The notes: generated by a model not told the origin, from the sequence alone. Positions 17,415-26,775 are shown, counted from the stretch's first letter. The stretch is DNA of 64,000 bases from an uncultured Muribaculaceae bacterium (GCA_910587475.1 CAJUMR010000002.1:48476-112475); one strand, 5' to 3'. Numbers and translations: made by a program.

Positions 17415-17850
17415 GGGACGATAGGTTTTTAAAGGTTATTATATTGTTGTATGCGTAGTTTGAAATTGTGTAGACTCCACACCCGATGACTGTAGCGAGG
17501 CCATAACCTGAAACGGTTATTATGCCGGTGTCGATTATCAGGTTGCCGAAATCTGATGTGTTGAGCGCAACGACTGTCAGAAGCTGCAAAGTATAACTCA
17601 ACCCGAAGCCGATCGCAAACTTCAGTGCCTCATGCCGATAGCGGCCGTGACTGTGGAATACCCATTGCTTGTTCCACAGAAATGAATTGACAACACCGAG
17701 TATGTAACCGATTGCGTTTGACACATATTCGTTTAGCCCTATCAGAGACTTGCATATGAAGATGGTGCATAGGGTTATGAGGGTGTTGAATACACCGACA
17801 AGGCAGAATTTTGCAAATTTGATTATACGCCCGTCATTTATCGTTTTCAT
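17407..17850 (-). CDS. GtrA-family membrane protein
   Basis: A small polytopic membrane protein (147 aa) with four TM helices: FAKFCLVGVFNTLITLCTIFI, EYVSNAIGYILGVVNSFLWNKQWVF (the GtrA signature), FAIGFGLSYTLQLLTVVAL and a last helix near the C-terminus. GtrA proteins help flip lipid-linked sugars for surface polysaccharide or teichoic-acid glycosylation. The frame is open to 17928 via a TTG, but the ATG at 17850 fits family length and overlaps the upstream gene by 17 bp, as expected in this tight operon. Confidence 0.88.
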   Translation of the reverse strand: MKTINDGRIIKFAKFCLVGVFNTLITLCTIFICKSLIGLNEYVSNAIGYILGVVNSFLWNKQWVFHSHGRYRHEALKFAIGFGLSYTLQLLTVVALNTSDFGNLIIDTGIITVSGYGLATVIGCGVYTISNYAYNNIITFKNLSSHD

Positions 17851-18493
17851 CTTCCGGCAAGGCGTTTTCATCGACTTTAAGGATCGGGAGTGCCCAGTTA
17901 TAGTGGACGGCAAGCACTCGCAGACCAATGATTATCACGGCGCAGATGGCCTGTGGCACCCATATCGGTGCGTCGGTCAGAGACACAAGGTAGTAAGCGA
18001 CACCTCCGGCCAGACAGGCTGTGGCATATATATCCTTGCGGAAAAACAGCGGCTCGTCGTTAATGAGAATGTCGCGTATGATGCCACCGAACGAACCTGT
18101 GATAATACCCATCACGATCGCCACCCACATAGGGTAGCCCGCAACGAGGGTTTTCTGTATGCCGACGACAACAAAGAGGGCGAGACCGATTGCGTCGAAG
18201 ATGAACAATGTGCGCATGCCTCTCACAAGAGCCTGCCGGAAAACGATTACCGCGGCGAGCGCAAGCCCGGTCACGGCGAGATACCGGAATGACAGCATCC
18301 AGAACACCGGAATGTCGAGCAGGACATCTCTCACTGTTCCGCCTCCGATGGCGGTGACAAGGCCGACAACATATGCTCCGAACCAATCGAAGCGTTTGGC
18401 GGCGGCCAGACGTATGCCTGAAATTGCAAAGGCAATCGTGCCAAGCAATTCAATGATTATGATGAAAGTTTCGTCTGCTGAAAAGTGTGACAT
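17834..18493 (-). CDS. TRIC-type cation channel family membrane protein (UPF0126)
   Basis: A 219 aa inner-membrane protein with seven hydrophobic segments arranged as two repeats. Each repeat carries the family motif: ELLGTIAFAISGIRLAAAKRFD then AIGGGTVRDVLLDIPVFWM, and FDAIGLALFVVVGIQKTL then GSFGGIIRDILINDEPLFF. The glycine-rich GGGxxRD pair forms the ion path in bacterial TRIC homologues, which are potassium-permeable trimers. It lies 3 bp after nth and overlaps gtrA. No specific role in this operon is evident. Confidence 0.93.
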   Translation of the reverse strand: MSHFSADETFIIIIELLGTIAFAISGIRLAAAKRFDWFGAYVVGLVTAIGGGTVRDVLLDIPVFWMLSFRYLAVTGLALAAVIVFRQALVRGMRTLFIFDAIGLALFVVVGIQKTLVAGYPMWVAIVMGIITGSFGGIIRDILINDEPLFFRKDIYATACLAGGVAYYLVSLTDAPIWVPQAICAVIIIGLRVLAVHYNWALPILKVDENALPEDENDK

Positions 18494-18496
18494 GAA

Positions 18497-19141
18497 CTAT
18501 TGTTGGGCATGCTTGGTGTAATAGCGGCAATATTGGTTGATCTCGCATTGTGAGCAAAGAGGTTTACGCGCTTTGCACACGTAGCGTCCGTGGAGTATCA
18601 ACCAATGGTGGGCACGCGCTATTTTTTCTACGGGTATATTGCGTGTAAGTTCGCGCTCGGTTGTGAGTGGAGTCTTGCTGTTGGTTGTCAGTCCTATACG
18701 TTCGGCAACGCGGAACACATGTGTGTCGACAGCCATTGCCGGACGGTCGTAAACGACCGAGAGAATGACGTTGGCGGTCTTTCGTCCTACACCGGGCAAA
18801 GACATCAGATCGTCAATCGAGTCTGGCACTTCTCCGCCGAAACGCTCCGTGAGCATTTTGGCCATGCCCATGAGCGAAGTTGTCTTGTTGTTAGGATATG
18901 AACAAGATCTGATCAGTTCAAATATTTCCTCTCGTGATGCACCGGCGAGATCCGATGCGGTCGGATAGCGCTCAAACAGCGGCGGCGTGATGATATTGAC
19001 TCGTTTGTCGGTGCATTGAGCAGATAGAATGACAGCCACAAGAAGCTGAAACGGATTCTCGTAGTGCAGCTCAGTCTGAGCCTGAGGCATAGACTGTTCG
19101 AAACGCTCAATGACCAGACGATAACGGTCGGCCTTTTTCAT
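18497..19141 (-). CDS. nth: Endonuclease III
   Basis: A bifunctional DNA glycosylase/AP lyase that removes oxidised pyrimidines in base excision repair. The 214 aa protein shows the helix-hairpin-helix with catalytic Lys (LPGVGRKTANVI), the catalytic Asp in MAVDTHVFRVAERIGL, and a C-terminal 4Fe-4S loop with Cys189, Cys196, Cys199 and Cys205 (C-x6-C-x2-C-x5-C). It is second in the pheS operon, 13 bp after pheS. Confidence 0.97.
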   Translation of the reverse strand: MKKADRYRLVIERFEQSMPQAQTELHYENPFQLLVAVILSAQCTDKRVNIITPPLFERYPTASDLAGASREEIFELIRSCSYPNNKTTSLMGMAKMLTERFGGEVPDSIDDLMSLPGVGRKTANVILSVVYDRPAMAVDTHVFRVAERIGLTTNSKTPLTTERELTRNIPVEKIARAHHWLILHGRYVCKARKPLCSQCEINQYCRYYTKHAQQ

Positions 19142-19154
19142 GCCTGTGATACGC

Positions 19155-20174
19155 TTAGTGCGCTGAGGTAAATTCTTCGAGGAATCGGGTGTCGTTCTCT
19201 GAGAACATGCGAAGATCCTTGACCTGATATTTCAGGTTGGTGATGCGCTCGACTCCCATGCCTAATGCAAATCCTGAATACACCTTTGAGTCAATTCCGC
19301 AAGCGTCGAGAACGTTGGGGTCGACCATGCCGCATCCGAGGATTTCCACCCAACCTGTGTGTTTGCAGAATGAGCAGCCTTTGCCTCCGCAGAGATTGCA
19401 GCTGATGTCCATCTCAGCCGAGGGTTCGGTGAAGGGGAAGAAACTCGGGCGCAGACGGATTTTTGTGTCCTGTCCGAACATTTCGCGGGCGAAATACAGC
19501 AATGTCTGGCGAAGATCGGCATATGTGACGTCTTTGTCGACATACAGCGCTTCTACCTGATGGAAGAAGCAATGTGCACGGGCTGAGATTGCTTCATTGC
19601 GGTAGACACGTCCGGGGCAAATGATGCGGATCGGGGGCTGGGTGTTCTCCATCACTCTTGACTGCACAGATGATGTATGGGTGCGGAGCAGGACATCGGG
19701 GGTGCGGTTGATGAAGAATGTATCCTGCATGTCGCGTGCGGGGTGATCTTCAGCGAAGTTAAGCGCTGAGAACACATGCCAGTCGTCTTCGATTTCGGGG
19801 CCTTCGGCGATGTTGAAGCCGAGTCGGCGGAAGATTGCTATGATTTCTTCTCTGACAATTGAAAGCGGATGGCGTGTGCCGAGTTTAACAGGCGACGGTG
19901 TGCGGGTGAGATCTAACCCTGAAAAGTCGTCGCACGATGATGAAAGAGATTCGCGCAGACCGTTGATCTTGTCGGTAGCCATCGTTTTGAGATCGTTGAT
20001 GGCCTGACCTATGGTGCGTTTCTGATCTGCCGGAACATTTCGGAAGTCGTTCATCAGCGCGGGCACGAGACCTTTCTTGCTGAGATATTTGATGCGGAGG
20101 ACTTCGACTTCGTCAAGATTGGCAGCCGTCAGTCCTTCGATTTCAGTTTTGAGGTTATTGATTTTTTCTAACAT
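19155..20174 (-). CDS. pheS: Phenylalanyl-tRNA synthetase alpha subunit
   Basis: Charges tRNA-Phe as part of an alpha2-beta2 class II synthetase; pheT is not in this window. The 339 aa protein has the N-terminal tRNA-binding coiled coil (1-90), class II motif 1 near LSIVREEIIAIFRRLGF, motif 2 in CPGRVYRNEAISARAH and motif 3 in GFALGMGVERITNLKY. Between motifs 2 and 3 is a C-x2-C-x4-C-x2-C knuckle (CNLCGGKGCSFC) that should bind zinc; it is absent from the E. coli enzyme. Promoter at 20200-20232; first gene of a five-gene operon. Confidence 0.98.
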   Translation of the reverse strand: MLEKINNLKTEIEGLTAANLDEVEVLRIKYLSKKGLVPALMNDFRNVPADQKRTIGQAINDLKTMATDKINGLRESLSSSCDDFSGLDLTRTPSPVKLGTRHPLSIVREEIIAIFRRLGFNIAEGPEIEDDWHVFSALNFAEDHPARDMQDTFFINRTPDVLLRTHTSSVQSRVMENTQPPIRIICPGRVYRNEAISARAHCFFHQVEALYVDKDVTYADLRQTLLYFAREMFGQDTKIRLRPSFFPFTEPSAEMDISCNLCGGKGCSFCKHTGWVEILGCGMVDPNVLDACGIDSKVYSGFALGMGVERITNLKYQVKDLRMFSENDTRFLEEFTSAH

Positions 20175-20199
20175 TTCGGATACGGTTCTTTTATAAAGG

Positions 20200-20232
20200 C
20201 AAAATTACAAAAAATAGTTGATTGTATCGCAA
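20200..20232 (-). promoter_or_regulatory. pheS promoter
   Basis: TTG (20232-20230), 22 bases, TAATTTTG (20207-20200) on the minus strand, 26 bases before the pheS ATG and just past the stop of comEC. Confidence 0.65.
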
Positions 20233-20236
20233 AAAA

Positions 20237-22288
20237 TTATGGTGGGGTCAGGCTAAAAGACCGTTCGGTCAACCATAATGTCGGGATTGATAATGTCGAG
20301 CATGAGTCTATCAGCTTTTGTGCACGCTTGTGAGGTGTGTCGCGTGAGATGATTACTGTGTCGGGACGAACGGTTTTGACGATGTCCAACGGCCGATTGC
20401 CTGACCGTCGGGTGATGAGCAGATAGTCAATGTGGAGCCCGCTGTCGGCTGTTTTTCCGGTCAGAATGATTTTGTCCCCTGCAATTATGTAGTCTCCGCG
20501 TTTGCGTATCGACGGCATATCGAAGTCTCCCTGAGCGACAGTGAGATGTGCATTGCAGTTGCGGCGGGCGAGAAAGTCGGAATATCGCGAAGACAGGCTT
20601 CGTTCGATTTCGGCGTGTTCGCGCTTGTCGGCTGTTGTGATGAGACATGCTTTATCGCCGTCGCGAATCACGATGTCTGTGCGCAACGGTTGTCGGGTGA
20701 TGTAGAGTTCATAAGGCTTTTGGGCTGGCATTAATTGATGGAGCAGGAATGCCGAAGCGGAGAGACAGGCGGCTGCAATGAAGGCGATTCTGCGTTTGGA
20801 ATGTAGCGCGATGGTCATGGCTGCAATTGCCGCTACCCCGGCCGCTATAGTGGCAGGGGTTAAAAAAACGCCGGTGATTTCGGTTCCGCTCCACGACGAG
20901 ATGGTTTCGCTCATGTTTTCGACCGCATTGTAGATTTTGTCGGTGATCATACCTACTGATGACAATTTTATGCCGATGAAAGTCGCGAGCATCATGATCG
21001 CCCCGGCTGATAGAAGCAGAGGCAGGAGTATGCCCAGTATCAGGTTAGGAATAAGAAAGATGACCGGAAAGCGGTGGAAATGGATCATGGTTATGAAACA
21101 TGTTCCGGCCATCGCTGCAAGTGGGACCGTGACGAACGATGCGGCGCGGTAGGCTGTCGTTGAGGTTTTTTGAAACGGGTTCAACAGCGGAGCGATCGAC
21201 AGAATGGCCAATACTGCGCAAAATGACAGCTGGAAACCGGGTGCGAACAGCTGCCTCGGAGCAAAGGCCAGTATCAATATTGCGGCTATGCATAGTGAAT
21301 TATATGGTGAAGACTGACGCTGGAGCAGTTTGGCACTGAGATAGATGCTGATCAGTATTGCCGCCCTTGTCAATGAAGGGGACAGACCGCATGCAAAAGC
21401 ATAGAGCCAGATTATCGCAATGACGCCGATATGCCTCAGCCGTCCGAACCGGCTCCACGTTTTCAAAGGGAAAAAGGCTAATGACGCGAGCATTGCAATT
21501 ATGCCGATGTGAAATCCGCTGAGGGCAAGGTAATGTGCCGCTCCTATGCTCCGGAACTGTTCTTTTACCGTCGGGTCGAGCATGCTGTCGTCGCCGAGCA
21601 GAGTTGTGGACAGGAACCATGCCGTGGGGCTGCTGATCGGAGATCGGTAGATGAGATCGCGAAGATCATTCTGGAGTCTCAGGGCTGTTCGTTTCAATGA
21701 TCTGGTGTGACCGTCGATGGTGATGTCATCGGGCGATACATAAGCGCTGGCTGTGATGCCGTCGACATAAAATGTCGGGTTGAAGCTTTTTTCGTCGGGG
21801 ATGTCGGCCTCTGCCTGCGGAGCTGACAGTCGACCGGTGAATGATATTATATCGCCAGGTTCGATTGAGCTGTTGGCGTCAGGGAGCAACAGCGAACATT
21901 TAAACGGCTCAACTATTTCCGCCTTGTCGGAATGGTATACGTTAACTGTGATGCGGGTGGCGGCGGTAGTGTGTTTTATGTCGCTGACGCATCCGTTCCA
22001 GCAAGCTTTCGAGCTGAACGCATCGTCAGGTGGAGCAGACGGAGCGTCGGCATATGATATCACCCAGCCCAGACAGAAAAAGAGAAATAAAAATGCCAGC
22101 CAGTGTCTGTGGATGAGTATGAGGGTGATGGCGCAGATGGTTGCCGCTATCAGACAGATCAATGTGTCGGTCTGAGCAAACACAACAATTCCCGCCATCA
22201 TGCCGGTTGCGGCAGGAAGGGCGGGAACGTATGATAGCGGAGCTTTCAAGCTGAGGAGATGGTTAGGCGATGGTTTCGAGCACCACAA
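20237..22288 (-). CDS. ComEC/Rec2-type DNA-uptake channel protein
   Basis: A polytopic inner-membrane protein (about 683 aa) that would move single-stranded DNA into the cytoplasm during transformation. It has an N-terminal DUF4131 region with three TM helices and an OB-like domain (residues about 100-185), then the Competence domain with ten or so helices starting at RSIGAAHYLALSGFHIGI (the family hallmark LSGxHIG) and SLTRAAILISIYL. The C-terminal 150 residues resemble a metallo-beta-lactamase fold, but the HxHxDH metal motif is missing. The first codon used here is a TTG that overlaps the YeiH-like gene by 26 bp; the next ATG (22201) would cut into the first helix, so the start is uncertain. 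Third gene of the aroE operon. Confidence 0.88.
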   Translation of the reverse strand: MWCSKPSPNHLLSLKAPLSYVPALPAATGMMAGIVVFAQTDTLICLIAATICAITLILIHRHWLAFLFLFFCLGWVISYADAPSAPPDDAFSSKACWNGCVSDIKHTTAATRITVNVYHSDKAEIVEPFKCSLLLPDANSSIEPGDIISFTGRLSAPQAEADIPDEKSFNPTFYVDGITASAYVSPDDITIDGHTRSLKRTALRLQNDLRDLIYRSPISSPTAWFLSTTLLGDDSMLDPTVKEQFRSIGAAHYLALSGFHIGIIAMLASLAFFPLKTWSRFGRLRHIGVIAIIWLYAFACGLSPSLTRAAILISIYLSAKLLQRQSSPYNSLCIAAILILAFAPRQLFAPGFQLSFCAVLAILSIAPLLNPFQKTSTTAYRAASFVTVPLAAMAGTCFITMIHFHRFPVIFLIPNLILGILLPLLLSAGAIMMLATFIGIKLSSVGMITDKIYNAVENMSETISSWSGTEITGVFLTPATIAAGVAAIAAMTIALHSKRRIAFIAAACLSASAFLLHQLMPAQKPYELYITRQPLRTDIVIRDGDKACLITTADKREHAEIERSLSSRYSDFLARRNCNAHLTVAQGDFDMPSIRKRGDYIIAGDKIILTGKTADSGLHIDYLLITRRSGNRPLDIVKTVRPDTVIISRDTPHKRAQKLIDSCSTLSIPTLWLTERSFSLTPP

Positions 22289-23210
22289 AAACGCTCGTCA
22301 AGCTGATTACCACCCACAGAATGACTGCAAGCAGCAGGGGCTTGATGCCAACTTGGCGGACGGTGGCCAGGGAAAGGGATGCACCTATGAGGAAGAGTGT
22401 CACAACCATGCCTCGGCGGGCGATCCACACCATCGTTGAAACAAACCATTCGGGAAGAACGATATATGTGTTGACGATCATGGCGAGAATAAAGATGAAA
22501 ATAAACCAGGGAATTGATATTTTCGAACCTTTCTCACGGAAGAGGAACATGGTCACGAGTGCAAGAGGAATTATCCACAATGCTCTGGTAAGTTTGATAA
22601 GGGTTGCTATCTGCAGTGCCTCTTCTCCGTATTGCTCTCCCGCACCGACAACCGACGATGTATCGTGGATGGCAATTGCAGCCCATGTGCCGAATTGCTG
22701 TTGCGACATGTCGAGCATGTGGCCGATCGGCGGGAATATGAACAATGCTATAGCGTTGAGGATGAATATCACTCCGAGCGACACTGCCATCTCGTTTTCG
22801 TTGGCTTTAAGCACCGGACCTACGGCTGCGATGGCGCTTCCTCCGCAGATGGCTGTGCCTGATGAAATCAGATATGAAGTCTTGCGGTTGAGATGAAACC
22901 AATAGCCGATGAGGGTGCCGAGGGCCATGACGCCTATTACGGAAACCACGGTAAACATCATGCCTTCTGAGCCTGATTTAAGCGACTCGTGAAGGTTCAT
23001 GTTGAAGCCGAGACACACGACCGCCACCTGAAGAAGATATTTTGATGTCTTTTTGTTGAATTTCGGGCATGGGTTTTTAAATGAAAAAGCGAAGATCAGA
23101 CCGAAAAGCAACGCGATCGGTGCGTTGATCTGAGGGATGCCGAGTTTTTCGATCGGAAGCAGTATGAGGGCGATTACTGCAATGTAAATGATTTTTGAGA
23201 TCGGTAACAT
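22263..23210 (-). CDS. YeiH-family putative anion exporter (UPF0324)
   Basis: A 315 aa inner-membrane protein with about ten TM helices. The family pattern is clear: LPIEKLGIPQINAPIALLFGLIFAF, LLQVAVVCLGFNMNLHESL, LISSGTAICGGSAIAAVGPVLKA (the conserved GTxICGGSAIAA loop) and WAAIAIHDTSSVVGAG. Members have been linked to sulfonate or sulfate export, but substrate is not proven. It lies 28 bp after aroE and overlaps comEC. Confidence 0.9.
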   Translation of the reverse strand: MLPISKIIYIAVIALILLPIEKLGIPQINAPIALLFGLIFAFSFKNPCPKFNKKTSKYLLQVAVVCLGFNMNLHESLKSGSEGMMFTVVSVIGVMALGTLIGYWFHLNRKTSYLISSGTAICGGSAIAAVGPVLKANENEMAVSLGVIFILNAIALFIFPPIGHMLDMSQQQFGTWAAIAIHDTSSVVGAGEQYGEEALQIATLIKLTRALWIIPLALVTMFLFREKGSKISIPWFIFIFILAMIVNTYIVLPEWFVSTMVWIARRGMVVTLFLIGASLSLATVRQVGIKPLLLAVILWVVISLTSVFVVLETIA

Positions 23211-23238
23211 GTTGTATTATTATTTATCATCGAATGGT

Positions 23239-23994
23239 TCAGCGTTGCCAGATGTTCCATGCGGCAAATGCTTGCAGGAGTAGCATTTCGAGTCCGTTTT
23301 TCACCTCGGCTCCGGCATCGGCACTGCGTTTCATGAACAGTGTCACATCAGGATTGTAGAGCAGGTCGTAGCAGAGATGCTGGGGCGTGAGGAGCTTATA
23401 AGGTATGTCGGGACATTCGTCGACATGAGGATACATCCCCAGTGGGGTAGTGTTGACTATAATCTTGTGGGTATCTATTATCTCAGGGGTAATGTCGGCA
23501 TAGGTAATGACGCCCGGAGCCCGGTTTCTGGATACAAGCTGCGGTTCTATGCCGAGGCTGCGCAGGGCGTAGCATACGGCTCGTGAAGCTCCGCCTGTGC
23601 CGAGCACAAGGGCATGGGAGTGCTGGTCTGTCAGCATTGGAGCTATCGAGTCACGGAAGCCGATAATGTCGGAGTTATAGCCTTTAAGGGTGAGTTTACC
23701 GTTGCGGCGTATAAATTTTATGACGTTAATAGCTCCGATTTCTGCAGCCTCAGGATCCATTTCATCCAATAGTTCAATGACCTGTTGCTTATATGGGATC
23801 GTGACATTCAGTCCGGCCAGATTGGGGTTGCGGGCGACAACGTTGTGGAAGTCGCCGATCTCGGGTATCTCGAAGTTGACATAGCGGGCGTCGACATTTT
23901 CAGATTCAAATTTCCGGTTGAAATAATCCTGCGAAAATGAGTGTCCGAGAGGATAGCCGATGAGCCCGTATAGTTTGGAGTATGAGATTGTCAT
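23239..23994 (-). CDS. aroE: Shikimate dehydrogenase
   Basis: Reduces 3-dehydroshikimate to shikimate with NADPH in aromatic amino-acid synthesis. The 251 aa protein has the substrate-site motif YGLIGYPLGHSFSQDYFN, the catalytic Lys in NVTIPYKQQVIELLDE, the Asp in NVIKFIRRNGKLTLKGYNSDIIGF, and the dinucleotide loop ALVLGTGGASRAVCYAL. It is slightly shorter than the E. coli enzyme (272 aa), as usual in this phylum. First gene of aroE-yeiH-comEC; promoter at 24011-24040 gives a very short leader. Confidence 0.97.
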   Translation of the reverse strand: MTISYSKLYGLIGYPLGHSFSQDYFNRKFESENVDARYVNFEIPEIGDFHNVVARNPNLAGLNVTIPYKQQVIELLDEMDPEAAEIGAINVIKFIRRNGKLTLKGYNSDIIGFRDSIAPMLTDQHSHALVLGTGGASRAVCYALRSLGIEPQLVSRNRAPGVITYADITPEIIDTHKIIVNTTPLGMYPHVDECPDIPYKLLTPQHLCYDLLYNPDVTLFMKRSADAGAEVKNGLEMLLLQAFAAWNIWQR

Positions 23995-24010
23995 AGTCTG
24001 TTGTTTTGGG

Positions 24011-24040
24011 CAAAATTAATAATAATTTCCCGAATGGCAA
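24011..24040 (-). promoter_or_regulatory. aroE promoter
   Basis: TTG (24040-24038), exactly 19 bases, TAATTTTG (24018-24011) on the minus strand. The ATG at 23994 would be only about a dozen bases from the transcription start. Confidence 0.8.
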
Positions 24041-24065
24041 TGGCAAATGCTTTTGTATATAAGAG

Positions 24066-24135
24066 CCTGCCCGACAATCAGAGGGTATTAACCTCCCTCT
24101 AAATGTTAACGCATCAGCAGATATTGTCGGGCAGG
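24066..24135 (-). terminator. Nested hairpin terminator downstream of the outer-membrane receptor gene
   Basis: A 13-bp perfect outer stem (CCTGCCCGACAAT / ATTGTCGGGCAGG) encloses a second 6-bp hairpin (AGAGGG 24080-24085, CCCTCT 24095-24100). It lies between the receptor gene stop and the aroE promoter, so it most likely ends the receptor transcript. The U tract is weak. Confidence 0.65.
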
Positions 24136-24223
24136 TGTCAATGGATTCCGGCGCCTGAAGTGGATTTACCCGGAAGATACAATTGTGTCAAATAGCCTCA
24201 TTCTCACAATGATTATTATCATC

Positions 24224-26659
24224 TCACTTTTTCCGGCTTTCGAGATCGTCGTTGTTAATTGTTGACGCATGTTTTTTAACGGATGTCTTCAATGCTCCGA
24301 ACCTGTAGCTCAAGGCAAATCCGAATGTAAAATTTCTGCTGAAACAAGGTTCTGTCACAGAATTATAGTCAGGGGAGTTGGTGATAGTCGTATCGGTTCG
24401 TTTGTATGGTCCGAACGGATTGGTCAGCCTGAAACTTGCCGACAAGCGGTCGTCAGACAGAAAACTCTTTTGAATGGTGAAGACATTCCAGAAGAAAGAT
24501 ATGCCCGGTCGAGTGTATGAATATGCGTTGATGACACCACCGCTCCACCAACCGATATTTGCGAATAACCGCATTCTAAAAGGAAGTTTCTGAGATATGC
24601 GTAAATCGGGATTGTACATCGGACGGTTGACCTTTGAGCCGTCGGGCATCGATTGACTGATGAACGAATAATAGAAACCGGAGTTTATGGTGGTGTTGTC
24701 GAACGGAGTCCATTGGAGGGTGAAATGAGCGTTCAGCTGGCGAAGGCGACCGATATTATCGTAGCAATAGTATAGATGGTTGTTGAGATTTGTCAGTGTC
24801 TGCGCGATCATGTTGTCGGAGAACCGGAATTGAATGGATGCGTCAAGGAAAAATTTAGGTTTTATAAGACCATAGTTTAATTCGATGCTGTTGAAGTTGG
24901 CGCTGCTGAGAGACGGATTTCCTTGATAAGTGGTGTTGGGTGTGCGGTCGACGGTCGGATCGAGTTGGTTGATGCCAGGTCGCGATATGCGCCGGGTGAA
25001 TGCAAGTTTGAAACTGTTGGTTTCGTCTGGTTTGTAGTTCAATGATGCTTTCGGGACATAATCGTTTATATTGTTATGGAAATCATCAGCGTCGCCGATC
25101 TTGAATTTTGCAGCTAATCTTGAGAACTCGTACCTTATACCTGCCCGCAGGCTGAATTTCCCGAAGTGTCCTGTATATTCAGCATAGGCTGCAGCGATGT
25201 CAGTGTTGTGATAGAAATCATCGGCTGTCTGATGGCTGTCGATGTAGTCTCTTGTCGATTGGGAATGATTGCGGCGAAGAATGTACTTGGCTCCCATGCC
25301 GACAGAGTGATCAGCCGCGAGCGGGCGACACCAGTCGATCTGGAATGTGTGGGACATAAATTTCAGATCGCTGTCATAGTAAATGCCCGAATATCCGATC
25401 GGAAAGTTTATTATATTGGAATAGTCGGTTGTCTGAAGCTGTTTTTGGGAGGTTGTCGATATTTGGTATGATAGGGTTATGTTCTCACCTTTCCGGCCTG
25501 TCGACCGACGGTAGTTGATCTCGCCGTCGATATCGGTGTAACAAGCCTTTGGAAATGATGATTGCATTGTGTATGAGCTGAATGTCGATGTCTGATGGTC
25601 ATACATCGTGTAGTCGCGGTTGAAGTCGTTCGTTGTATTGCTGTTGAATGCGTTGACCGAAAGTGAGATAAGATTGAGAGTGTCAGGTTCGTAGCTCAAG
25701 TCTATACCGGCGTAAAAGATGTCGGAAGTTGCTTCGGAATGTTCGTCGTATTCGAGTGTGTTGCCTGTATCAAGATAGTGGGCTTCGTGGTGGGCGGTCT
25801 GTGTCGATTCTCGATGGTTCATGTTGTGGTACCCTCCGTTGAACGATACAGCAACGCGGTCGATTTGCGACGATACCCAGATGTTTGGAGAAGGTGTGAA
25901 GTTGTTGGAATCATCATATAATGATATTGAACCGGTGGTACTGTCCAGACATGCGTTATTGTCTGTTATGATGTTGATGATGGCTCCGACACCTTCTGCA
26001 TCCTCTCTGGCTCCGGGATCGGTGATGACTTCAACTTTTTTTATAGAAGACGCGGGAATTGCCTTGAAGATCTCTTTTGCATTTTTTGTAAACGAGTTGT
26101 TAGGACGTCCGTTTTTGTATATTTTAAAATCCGAACTTCCGTTTACGGTGATATTACCCTCTGCATCGACCGTCACCATAGGGACTTTCCGGAGGATATC
26201 AATCAACGGAGAGGTCAACGCTTCAGGATCGGCCTTTATGTCATAGGCTATTCTGTCGATACTTTTTACGACGATTGGTTTCTGCGCGGAGACGGTTATT
26301 TCATCGAGCAGAGTGGACTCTGCGGCCGGAAGTTCTATTAGTCCGAGATCGAGACATGAGGTTGTGTCGCTGATCATGAAGCTTAGTTCTGTATGATCGT
26401 TGGTCAGCCGCTGGATAATGATGCGGTAATACCCCGCAGATGGAAGTGTAGTTTCAATACACCCGTTTTCGTCCGTGAGGTTAGCGCAGACCGGCTTGAC
26501 CTCAGTAGAGTCGCGAGGATATATCCGCCATGTTATGTATTCTTCCGGGTTTCCGTTGGCGTCAACAACCGAGGCTTTGAAGCGATGGGGTGCTGCATCG
26601 ATGTGATAGGGTAGAATTAAAACGATAATGATAAAAGCAAATAAAAATTTTGGTTTCAT
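24224..26659 (-). CDS. Outer-membrane beta-barrel protein, TonB-dependent-receptor-like (OMP_b-brl_3 type)
   Basis: A large exported outer-membrane protein (811 aa). It has a signal peptide (1-22), a carboxypeptidase-regulatory-like domain (about 25-110: FKASVVDANGNPEEYITWRI), a plug-like domain (about 120-220: DEITVSAQKPIVV, DILRKVPMVTVDAEGNITVNG, PASSIKKVEVITDPGAREDAEG) and a C-terminal beta barrel with alternating aromatic strands to the end. No TonB box is obvious and no SusD partner is adjacent, so it belongs to the orphan receptor class rather than a SusC/D pair. It has its own promoter with an inverted-repeat operator and its own terminator. Ligand unknown. Confidence 0.88.
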   Translation of the reverse strand: MKPKFLFAFIIIVLILPYHIDAAPHRFKASVVDANGNPEEYITWRIYPRDSTEVKPVCANLTDENGCIETTLPSAGYYRIIIQRLTNDHTELSFMISDTTSCLDLGLIELPAAESTLLDEITVSAQKPIVVKSIDRIAYDIKADPEALTSPLIDILRKVPMVTVDAEGNITVNGSSDFKIYKNGRPNNSFTKNAKEIFKAIPASSIKKVEVITDPGAREDAEGVGAIINIITDNNACLDSTTGSISLYDDSNNFTPSPNIWVSSQIDRVAVSFNGGYHNMNHRESTQTAHHEAHYLDTGNTLEYDEHSEATSDIFYAGIDLSYEPDTLNLISLSVNAFNSNTTNDFNRDYTMYDHQTSTFSSYTMQSSFPKACYTDIDGEINYRRSTGRKGENITLSYQISTTSQKQLQTTDYSNIINFPIGYSGIYYDSDLKFMSHTFQIDWCRPLAADHSVGMGAKYILRRNHSQSTRDYIDSHQTADDFYHNTDIAAAYAEYTGHFGKFSLRAGIRYEFSRLAAKFKIGDADDFHNNINDYVPKASLNYKPDETNSFKLAFTRRISRPGINQLDPTVDRTPNTTYQGNPSLSSANFNSIELNYGLIKPKFFLDASIQFRFSDNMIAQTLTNLNNHLYYCYDNIGRLRQLNAHFTLQWTPFDNTTINSGFYYSFISQSMPDGSKVNRPMYNPDLRISQKLPFRMRLFANIGWWSGGVINAYSYTRPGISFFWNVFTIQKSFLSDDRLSASFRLTNPFGPYKRTDTTITNSPDYNSVTEPCFSRNFTFGFALSYRFGALKTSVKKHASTINNDDLESRKK

Positions 26660-26744
26660 GCGTTAATGTGATGATTGTAGATAGAATTATGATAAACAAT
26701 ATCCGTTGCAGTAGGCTGCAAGGTGCTTTTATAGAATGACAATG

Positions 26745-26775
26745 CAAAGGTAGTAATTTTAATAGTACTATGCAA
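26745..26775 (-). promoter_or_regulatory. Promoter of the outer-membrane receptor gene
   Basis: TTG (26775-26773), 20 bases, TACCTTTG (26752-26745) on the minus strand. It gives an untranslated leader of about 80 bases. Its -33 box lies in the loop of the inverted repeat at 26761-26789. Confidence 0.75.
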
